Below the pieces are notes generated by a model. That model did not search any database. It was not told the origin of the DNA and was given only the letters and a program-made list of their open reading frames with translations. Below are positions 1 through 4,956 of a stretch of DNA of 7,892 nucleotides, one piece after another (positions within the stretch are counted from its first letter, which is position 1; each line of letters starts with the position of its first letter). The position numbers and the translations under genes were made by a program. The stretch lies in NCBI GenBank assembly GCA_016219165.1, contig JACRCB010000134.1, forward strand, positions 1 to 7,892, written 5' to 3'. This DNA comes from Deltaproteobacteria bacterium (GTDB lineage: Bacteria; Desulfobacterota; GWC2-55-46; DRQE01).

Positions 1-54
1 ATATCGGATGACCCCGTTCTGTGGGCGCACCTGCCGGAGTTTTCGGGATGGTGA
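1..54 (+). CDS. possible 3' end of an unidentified upstream gene (partial)
   Basis: Frame 1 is open from the window edge and ends at a TGA at 52-54, giving 17 residues (ISDDPVLWAHLPEFSGW). Frame 2 is also open, to a TGA at 86-88, but its product is a cysteine- and arginine-rich run typical of an out-of-frame reading. Frame 1 is therefore the better candidate. No family can be recognised from so short a piece. In many bacteria dxr or rseP precedes ispG, but nothing in these residues supports either. Confidence 0.25.
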   Translation: MSDDPVLWAHLPEFSGW

Positions 55-125
55 GGGCCAGGGGAGACGGCGGCAGTACGGCCGGTGAAGTTTGTTTTTT
101 ATTTTCCGCAAGAGATGTAGTAAGA

Positions 126-134
126 TGTGATAAT
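126..134 (+). promoter_or_regulatory. weak candidate extended -10 promoter upstream of ispG
   Basis: The bases TGT-GATAAT at 126-134 resemble an extended -10 element (TGn followed by a TATAAT-like hexamer) in a locally AT-rich stretch. No good -35 box lies 16-18 bp upstream, where the sequence reads CCGCAA or TCCGCA. A T-rich run at 91-105 lies further upstream. ispG could equally be read from a promoter outside the window. Confidence 0.25.
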
Positions 135-178
135 ATATACGTTAAAACCTTTTAGAGAAAGGTTCTGCCTTGGAGGTT

Positions 179-1300
179 ATGGAAAGAAGAAAGACAAGAA
201 AGATAAGGCTCGGAAGCGTTACCGTCGGAGGGGGTTCTCCGGTAAGCGTGCAGTCCATGACCAACACCCCGACGCCCGATGTAAGGGCAACAATAGCCCA
301 GATAAAGGCGCTCGAAAAGGCCGGCTGCGAGGTGGTGAGGGTTGCGGTTCCGGATAAAGACGCCGCCGTGGCGTTGCCGGGGATAAAAAAGGGAATTGCT
401 CTCCCTCTTATCGCGGACATCCATTTTGACTGGCGGCTCGCCTTAATGGCCATAGAGGCCGGGGTGGACGGGTTGAGGCTAAACCCCGGCAATATCGGGG
501 GGGAGGAAAGGGTAAGGGAGGTTGTGAGGGCCGCAAAGCAGAGGGGCATCCCGATAAGGATAGGGATAAACTCAGGCAGTCTCGAAGAGGACCTCCTCAA
601 AAGATACGGACACCCGAGCCCGGAGGCAATGGTTGAGAGCGCGCTCCGCCATATCCGGCTCGTCGAGGATATGGATTTCTTTGAGATAAAGGTGTCGCTC
701 AAGGCCTCCGGGGTTTGGCCGACAATCAATGCGTACAGGCTCCTCGCAAGGAAGGTGGACTATCCCTTCCATGTGGGCGTTACAGAGGCGGGCACACTTT
801 TTTCAGGCACGGTAAAGTCCTCGGTGGGCATAGGGGTTCTCCTCTCGGAGGGCATCGGAGATACGATAAGGGTATCCCTTACCGCGGACCCGGTAGAGGA
901 GGTCAGGGTCGGATGGGAGATACTGAAGGCCCTTGAATTAAGGAAACGGGGGGTGAATGTAATATCATGCCCCACCTGCGGCAGGATAAAGATAGATTGC
1001 GTAGGGCTTGCGAGCGAGGTTGAAAAAAGGCTCGGCCATATAAAAGAACCGGTAAACCTATCTCTTATGGGCTGCGTTGTAAACGGGCCGGGAGAGGCCG
1101 TTATGGCCGACGTCGGCATCATAGGAGGAGGCGGGGGGGGAGGCGTGGGGGGAGACGGGGTGGCGCTTCTTTACAGTAGAGGAAAGGTGGTAAGAAAGGT
1201 AAAAGAGGAGGAGATAGTCTCCGCGGTCATAGAGGAGGTGGAGAGCATAGTCCGGGAGAGGGAAAAGGCAAAAAATCTGAAAGGGGCCGCTGAAGATTGA
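179..1300 (+). CDS. ispG: 4-hydroxy-3-methylbut-2-en-1-yl diphosphate synthase (IspG/GcpE)
   Basis: IspG catalyses the reductive conversion of 2-C-methyl-erythritol 2,4-cyclodiphosphate to HMBPP, the penultimate step of the MEP isoprenoid pathway, in the cytosol with a [4Fe-4S] cluster. The protein aligns end to end with E. coli IspG from memory. The TIM-barrel half contains VQSMTNT, ADIHFD, LRINPGNIG-like (LRLNPGNIG) and the TEAG and LLSEGIGDTIRVSL segments. The C-terminal half carries the cluster ligands CPTC and GCVVNGPGEA. In the numbering from a TTG at 170 these are C267, C270, C302 and E309. Length is 373 residues from ATG 179, or 376 from TTG 170, close to the E. coli 372. The start is ambiguous. 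ATG 179 has GGAGG only 2 nt upstream, which is too close. TTG 170 has a weaker AAAGG about 7 nt upstream. The conserved part begins just after both, so the product is unaffected. An odd feature is a glycine-rich loop (about residues 319-330) after the GCVVNGPGEA motif. It appears to stand alone or end an upstream operon, since a new promoter follows. Confidence 0.97.
   Translation: MERRKTRKIRLGSVTVGGGSPVSVQSMTNTPTPDVRATIAQIKALEKAGCEVVRVAVPDKDAAVALPGIKKGIALPLIADIHFDWRLALMAIEAGVDGLRLNPGNIGGEERVREVVRAAKQRGIPIRIGINSGSLEEDLLKRYGHPSPEAMVESALRHIRLVEDMDFFEIKVSLKASGVWPTINAYRLLARKVDYPFHVGVTEAGTLFSGTVKSSVGIGVLLSEGIGDTIRVSLTADPVEEVRVGWEILKALELRKRGVNVISCPTCGRIKIDCVGLASEVEKRLGHIKEPVNLSLMGCVVNGPGEAVMADVGIIGGGGGGGVGGDGVALLYSRGKVVRKVKEEEIVSAVIEEVESIVREREKAKNLKGAAED
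1133..1160 (+). repeat. G-run cluster inside ispG (candidate G-quadruplex, low-complexity Gly codons)
   Basis: Eight consecutive G (1133-1140), six G (1147-1152) and four G (1157-1160) are separated by short spacers on the coding strand. They fit the usual G3+ N1-7 quadruplex pattern and encode the glycine-rich loop of IspG. The reading frame stays intact through the run, because the conserved C-terminal segment that follows is in frame. Confidence 0.5.
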
Positions 1301-1326
1301 GCAAAGTTACAATTATTACATTTTCA

Positions 1327-1355
1327 TTGACATATAATTAAATATGATTTATAGT
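1327..1355 (+). promoter_or_regulatory. sigma-70-type promoter of the secretion operon
   Basis: A perfect -35 hexamer TTGACA (1327-1332) is followed, after an exact 17-bp AT-rich spacer, by TATAGT (1350-1355), which matches five of six -10 consensus bases. It sits in the AT-rich gap after ispG and points at the secretin gene. Transcription would start near 1361-1363, giving a leader of roughly 85 nt. No other gene lies between, so this probably drives the whole downstream cluster. Confidence 0.75.
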
Positions 1356-1386
1356 TAATTAAGGCAAATTAGAAAAACATCTCCTT

Positions 1387-1425
1387 GTCATTGCGGGAAG
1401 GCTTAAGCCGGCGGGGTAATTTCGT
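1387..1425 (+). repeat. leader palindrome / possible degenerate dispersed repeat
   Basis: The predicted secretin leader contains a perfect 10-bp palindrome GGCTTAAGCC (1400-1409). It lies between GTCATTGCGGG (1387-1397) and TAATTTCGT (1417-1425). The flanks resemble the GTCATTGCG...CAATCTCG intergenic repeat that recurs in many bacterial genomes, but the match on the right is imperfect. It could be a worn copy or simply a leader hairpin. Confidence 0.3.
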
Positions 1426-1437
1426 ATATTTTACTTC

Positions 1438-1443
1438 GGAGGG
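1438..1443 (+). promoter_or_regulatory. ribosome-binding site deciding the secretin start
   Basis: GGAGGG at 1438-1443 lies 5 nt before ATG 1449 but only 2 nt before the in-frame TTG at 1446. The spacing favours ATG 1449 as the true start. Confidence 0.75.
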
Positions 1444-1448
1444 TCTTG

Positions 1449-3410
1449 ATGCAGAGGTTATACCATCTTATTCTAATTTCGCTGTTGGTTTTCCTATTCG
1501 CGGGTTGTGCGTCCGCCCTCAAGGCGAAGAGGGGGGATGAACTTGCATCCCGTGGGGCATGGGACGAGGCTGTTTTAAATTATGCCGAGGCCGCAAAGGA
1601 CGAGCCTGACAATCTCGACTACAGGGTAAAATACGCGCGCGCAAGGGGTGAGGGCGCGATGGTACATTACAGAAGGGGTTCCGAGCACCTTAAAAAAGGC
1701 AACCACGAAGCCGCATTCCTTGAGTTCCAGGCCGCTCTCATTCTCGACCCCAGCCTTAAAAAGGCCGAAGAAGATTTAAGAAAGACCAAGAACCAGATTG
1801 ATTCCGTCTACTATTACGGAAAGGGGATGGAGTTTCTAAAGGACGGGAAGGTGGATGAGGCGAAGAAATCCTTCCAGAAGGCCGTGAAATCAGACCCGGG
1901 CAATACGGCCGCGTCCGAGGAACTTGAAAAGATAAGAAAGGAAAAGGGGGCCGCGGTTACGATGGACGGTTTTGAATTGGACATTAAGAGCGCCAAGCCC
2001 ATTACCCTGGAGTTCAAGGATGTCGGAGTCAAGGCCGTATTCGGGGTCCTCTCGAAACTTTCCGGGATAAACTTCGTATTCGATTCCGATATCGCCGACA
2101 AAAAGACATCGATATTCCTCAAGGATTCGACCTTCAGGGAGGTCCTCGAACTCCTTTTGATAACGAACAATCTTTCCAAGAAGGTCGTAAGCGAAAATAC
2201 CATCCTCATATACCCTGCGACCCCCCAGAAGATAAGGCAGTACGAGGAGATGGTCGTAAAGGTCTTCTACCTTACCAACATAGACGCGAAGAAGGCGGTG
2301 AATCTCATAAAGACGATGGTGAAGGCAAAGGACGTATATGTCCACGATGCCCTGAACGCCATCGTTGTGAGGGCCGACCCCTCCGCCGTGGAGCTCGCCC
2401 GCAAGATTCTGGAGGCAACCGACCTCGCTGACGCGGAGGTGCTGCTTGTGGTCGATATAATGGAGATAAACAAGACCAAGGCGCACAACCTCGGAATCGA
2501 CATTCCCGATTCCGTGACGGCAAACATACCGCAATCGGCCGTAGGCGACATAACAGGGATTGCAATAAAAGACCTCGCCCACCTCTCTTCCGGGGACCTT
2601 ATCATCTCCATTCCCTCCGCCGTACTCAATATGAAGGTGGAGGACCTCGATGCGGAGATTCTGGCGAACCCGAGAATCAGGGTGAAGAACAGGGAGAAGG
2701 CGAAGATACACATAGGCGACAGGGTGCCGATAATCACTGCCATTGTTTCAGGCACCGCGGCCACAACCAGCGAGACCGTCCAGTACCAGGACGTGGGGTT
2801 GAAGCTCGAGGTCCAGCCCGTAATAAGGCCCAATGACGAGATAGACTTAAAGATAAACCTTGAGGTAAGTTCCCTCGGAACAAAGACCACGACAACGGCG
2901 GGAAGCGTTGTTTATCAGATAGGCACGCGCACCGCCGAAACGAGCCTGAGGCTTCAGGACGGAGAAACACAGATAATAGGCGGCCTTATAAGCAACGAAG
3001 AGAGAAATACGGTCGTAAAGATTCCCGGGCTCGGAGAGATTCCAATCATCGGAAAACTCTTTGCCAACACGGACAAGAGTAAAAGGAAGACCGATATACT
3101 TCTTTCCATCACCCCTCACATCGTGAGGAGGCTTGAGGTTCCGGGCGAGGACGTAACGAGGATATTGTCCGGAAAAGAGGGGTCCCCTTCCTTGGGGCCT
3201 ATCATGGAAATTCCGCAGCATGAGGCCGCGCCGCCTGAGGAATCCATAACGCAGCCCGAAGAGGGTGAACCGCCGGCGGAAGAAGTTACGCCTCCTGAAG
3301 AAGGGGAGGCGCCTTTGCCCGGGCTCGAACCTCCGCCTCCTCCGCCGCCGCCGCCGCCCGGGACACCTCCGCCTACCCCCGAGGGAGGGGCGCCAGAGCC
3401 TGCTCCCTGA
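1449..3410 (+). CDS. gspD: TPR-containing secretin lipoprotein (GspD/PilQ family)
   Basis: This is the outer-membrane channel of a type II secretion or type IV pilus-like system, 653 aa. It opens with a lipoprotein signal peptide: Arg3, a hydrophobic core and the lipobox LFAGC with Cys20. Residues about 25-165 form helical TPR-like units (for example AWDEAVLNYAEAAKDEPDN and GKVDEAKKSFQKAVKSDPGN). An STN/N0-like domain follows (about 183-255, with FKDVGVKAVFGVLSKLSGINFVF split across it), then one secretin N-type domain (about 268-325). The secretin beta-barrel domain is about 395-560, with the family signature PGLGEIPIIGKLF at 526-538 and TDILLSITP shortly after. A disordered Pro/Glu-rich tail (about 583-653) includes ten prolines in a row. 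The lipid anchor may let it reach the outer membrane without a separate pilotin (inference). It is the first gene after the promoter and begins the operon. TPR-secretin fusions are known from Geobacter-type and other non-canonical systems, so PilQ or GspD naming is at family level. Confidence 0.93.
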   Translation: MQRLYHLILISLLVFLFAGCASALKAKRGDELASRGAWDEAVLNYAEAAKDEPDNLDYRVKYARARGEGAMVHYRRGSEHLKKGNHEAAFLEFQAALILDPSLKKAEEDLRKTKNQIDSVYYYGKGMEFLKDGKVDEAKKSFQKAVKSDPGNTAASEELEKIRKEKGAAVTMDGFELDIKSAKPITLEFKDVGVKAVFGVLSKLSGINFVFDSDIADKKTSIFLKDSTFREVLELLLITNNLSKKVVSENTILIYPATPQKIRQYEEMVVKVFYLTNIDAKKAVNLIKTMVKAKDVYVHDALNAIVVRADPSAVELARKILEATDLADAEVLLVVDIMEINKTKAHNLGIDIPDSVTANIPQSAVGDITGIAIKDLAHLSSGDLIISIPSAVLNMKVEDLDAEILANPRIRVKNREKAKIHIGDRVPIITAIVSGTAATTSETVQYQDVGLKLEVQPVIRPNDEIDLKINLEVSSLGTKTTTTAGSVVYQIGTRTAETSLRLQDGETQIIGGLISNEERNTVVKIPGLGEIPIIGKLFANTDKSKRKTDILLSITPHIVRRLEVPGEDVTRILSGKEGSPSLGPIMEIPQHEAAPPEESITQPEEGEPPAEEVTPPEEGEAPLPGLEPPPPPPPPPPGTPPPTPEGGAPEPAP

Positions 3411-3442
3411 TATAACAAAGATAAAAACCGTCAAATAGCAAG

Positions 3443-3913
3443 ATGGATGAGAAAGGCATAACACTCATAGAACTCCTCGTTACCATCACCATCTTGGCGG
3501 TGCTTGCCGCTATCGTTGTTCCCCTCTCCCAGATGTCGGTAAAGAGACAGAAGGAGATGGAACTTAGAAGGGACCTCAGGGTTATACGCACCGCCATAGA
3601 CGATTATAAAAAGGCATGGGATGAGGGGAGGATTAAGAGGAATATCGGGGATACCGGCTATCCGCCCAACTTAAGCGTGCTTGTAGACGGGGTGGAGGAT
3701 GCCACCTCAACGGAGCATAAAAAGATAAGGTTTTTAAGGAGGCTCCCCCGGGACCCCATGACCGCGGATGAAAACCTCTCCCCAGAAGAGACATGGGGGA
3801 TGAGAAGTTACTCAAGCCCGCCCGACGATCCGTCGGAAGGCAGCGACGTGTTCGATGTTTATGCGAAGAGCTCGGAGAGTGCAATCGATGGGACGCCGTA
3901 TAAGAGTTGGTGA
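3443..3913 (+). CDS. gspG: GspG-like pseudopilin, first copy
   Basis: This is a prepilin-like subunit expected to be cleaved and N-methylated by a prepilin peptidase and assembled into the periplasmic pseudopilus; 156 aa. The very short leader MDEKG is followed by ITLIELLVTITILAV, with predicted cleavage between Gly5 and Ile6 and the conserved Glu at +5 (Glu10). The hydrophobic helix covers about 7-28. Ile instead of Phe/Met at +1 is unusual. The globular part holds an RDPMT motif (about 103-107), a WGMRSY segment and the C-terminal pattern DVFDVYAKS...DGTPYKSW typical of GspG-like proteins in these clusters. ATG 3443 lacks a clear Shine-Dalgarno sequence. It begins 32 nt after the secretin stop, and in-frame upstream reading is blocked by TAG, so coupled translation is plausible. 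Its end overlaps the next gene. Which of the two GspG-like copies is the major pseudopilin cannot be told from sequence. Confidence 0.9.
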   Translation: MDEKGITLIELLVTITILAVLAAIVVPLSQMSVKRQKEMELRRDLRVIRTAIDDYKKAWDEGRIKRNIGDTGYPPNLSVLVDGVEDATSTEHKKIRFLRRLPRDPMTADENLSPEETWGMRSYSSPPDDPSEGSDVFDVYAKSSESAIDGTPYKSW

Positions 3914-4274
3914 GGCACGGGGGTTTACGCTCATTGAACTTATGGTGGTGCTTACCATCATGGCCATACTTGTAAGCATCGCCGTGCCCAGGTACATGAA
4001 TTCGCTCACAAAGGCGAGGGAGGCAGCGCTCCTTGAAGACCTCTATATCATGCGCGACGCAATCGATAAGCACTATGCGGACACCAATGAGTATCCCTCG
4101 TCCATTCAGGGCCTTGTGGATAAAAAATACATAAGGACCGTCCCGGTGGACCCGTTCACCGATAAGTCCGACACATGGGTGGAGGTGGAGTCGGAAGAAG
4201 GCAACGGCATATCAGACGTCCACTCCGGCAGCCCAGGGGTGGGGCGCAACGCGGTGCCGTACAATGAGTGGTAA
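3888..4274 (+). CDS. gspG: GspG-like pseudopilin, second copy
   Basis: Second pseudopilin, 128 aa from ATG 3888. This start is preferred over the in-frame ATGs at 3855 and 3861 because GGAGAG (3874-3879) lies 8 nt upstream and gives a normal short basic leader, MGRRIRVGEARG. Cleavage is expected after Gly12. The mature end FTLIELMVVLTIMAILVS has Phe+1 and Glu+5 (Glu17). The rest follows the GspG plan: an amphipathic helix (AREAALLEDLYIMRDAIDKH), a YPSSIQGL segment, VDPFTDKSDTW (about 87-97) and an acidic/glycine loop ending in VPYNEW. In classical GspG this C-terminal loop binds calcium; whether it does here is inference. The gene overlaps the first pseudopilin gene by 26 nt, which implies translational coupling. 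The layout resembles Geobacter oxpG-type pseudopilin genes. Confidence 0.92.
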   Translation: MGRRIRVGEARGFTLIELMVVLTIMAILVSIAVPRYMNSLTKAREAALLEDLYIMRDAIDKHYADTNEYPSSIQGLVDKKYIRTVPVDPFTDKSDTWVEVESEEGNGISDVHSGSPGVGRNAVPYNEW

Positions 4275-4363
4275 GGGAGTGGTAAGGGAGTTGGAGTCCC
4301 CGCGCCGCAAGGCGTCGACGCAGGCGCGAAAGCGGGGTTGGGTTCAGTGAGTGGTAAGGGAGT
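4266..4363 (+). repeat. 15-bp direct repeats bracketing a GC-rich insert
   Basis: GAGTGGTAAGGGAGT occurs three times: 4266-4280, 4277-4291 (overlapping the first, an 11-bp tandem period) and 4349-4363. The first copy contains the Glu-Trp-stop end of the second pseudopilin. The third supplies the Shine-Dalgarno sequence (AGGGAG, 4357-4362) for the next gene. Removing 83 bp between the first and third copies would restore a tight junction between the two genes, so the spacing looks like an insertion or duplication at that junction. Confidence 0.7.
4298..4337 (+). other. hairpin-forming GC-rich insert (REP-like or structured RNA)
   Basis: Outer arms CCCCGC (4298-4303) and GCGGGG (4332-4337) are inverted repeats. 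Inside them CGCC-GCAA-GGCG (4303-4314) forms a hairpin with a GNRA tetraloop and CGC-GAAA-GCG (4325-4334) forms a second. An alternative pairing is CGCGCC (4301-4306) with GGCGCG (4323-4328). An 8-bp palindrome CGTCGACG lies at 4313-4320. There is no T-run after it, so it is not a standard terminator. It could modulate translation or mRNA stability between the pseudopilin genes, or be a mobile palindromic repeat. Confidence 0.4.
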
Positions 4364-4368
4364 GATAG

Positions 4369-4890
4369 ATGGCGCGGAGGGTTTTTTTAGCCTCGGGTTC
4401 CTTCAGCCGCGATAAGAGCGGCTTCACTTACATCTCCCTGCTTTTTTTAATCGTTGTCATCGGGATTGCGCTCTCGGTAACGGGGGAGGTATGGAGCACG
4501 ACCGCGAAGAGGGAACTCGAAGAGGAGCTGCTTTTCAGGGGAGGGGAAATAAAAAGGGCCATCACGAGGTATTATGAGGAGGGTCCGGGAGGGGTAAAAC
4601 AATTCCCGCGCGAACTCAAAGACCTTTTGAAGGACCCGAGGCAACAGGCCGTGAAACGGTATCTGAGGAAGCTCTACGCGGACCCCATGACCGGTAAATC
4701 CGACTGGCAACTCATAAAGGAGAAAGACGGAACCATAATCGGTGTGAAAAGCAGAAGCGGCGCCTCTTCGCTTAAGTCGGCCAACTTTCCTCTGACATTA
4801 AGAAACCTGGAGGGGAAGACAAAATACAGCGAGTGGGAATTCGCCTATGGCATGGAGAAAAAAGCAAAGGGGCCGGCGAAATCTTCTTAG
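4369..4890 (+). CDS. pseudopilin-like type II secretion protein lacking Glu+5
   Basis: Protein of 173 aa with a prepilin-type N-terminus. A basic leader ends in RDKSG (Gly18), followed by FTYISLLFLIVVIGIALSVTG, a membrane helix over about 19-39. The usual Glu at +5 is Ser23, a change seen in minor or tip pseudopilins such as GspK. The remainder contains a conserved REL/EEELLFRGGEIKRAI-type helix, a YYEEGPGG...FP-ELKDLLKDPR segment, an RKLYADPMTGKSDW motif (about 100-113) and a late YSEWEF. These match, from memory, a family found beside secretin, GspE and GspF genes in Betaproteobacteria, Nitrospirota and others, usually labelled only type II secretion system protein. ATG 4369 is supported by AGGGAG 6 nt upstream. 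A tip or priming role for the pseudopilus is inferred. The shared DP(M/F)T motif suggests kinship with the two preceding pseudopilins. Confidence 0.85.
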   Translation: MARRVFLASGSFSRDKSGFTYISLLFLIVVIGIALSVTGEVWSTTAKRELEEELLFRGGEIKRAITRYYEEGPGGVKQFPRELKDLLKDPRQQAVKRYLRKLYADPMTGKSDWQLIKEKDGTIIGVKSRSGASSLKSANFPLTLRNLEGKTKYSEWEFAYGMEKKAKGPAKSS

Positions 4891-4956
4891 AAAGGATTTT
4901 CTGAAGACTATATCTAAAGGGAATTCTATCTTTCGACGGTAGGATAAGATAAACCT

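Noticed and set aside
56..105. Possible rho-independent terminator before ispG
   Set aside because: There is a T-rich run at 91-105, but only a 4-bp GGCC/GGCC pairing could be found upstream, too weak for a terminator stem.
142..729. 195-codon open frame on the - strand opposite ispG
   Set aside because: It is antisense to conserved IspG sequence and has no family resemblance.
1446..1448. TTG start for the secretin gene
   Set aside because: It would sit only 2 nt from GGAGGG; the adjacent ATG at 1449 has a normal 5-nt spacing.
1890..2711. 273-codon open frame on the - strand opposite the secretin gene
   Set aside because: It lies wholly opposite a well-supported secretin, has no recognisable motifs and shows the composition of an antisense shadow.
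3855..3887. Longer N-terminus for the second pseudopilin
   Set aside because: ATG 3855 and 3861 lack a Shine-Dalgarno sequence and would give an over-long prepilin leader.
4891..4956. Possible second promoter before gspF
   Set aside because: AT-rich hexamers such as TATATC and TAAGAT occur, but none has a matching -35 box at a proper distance.
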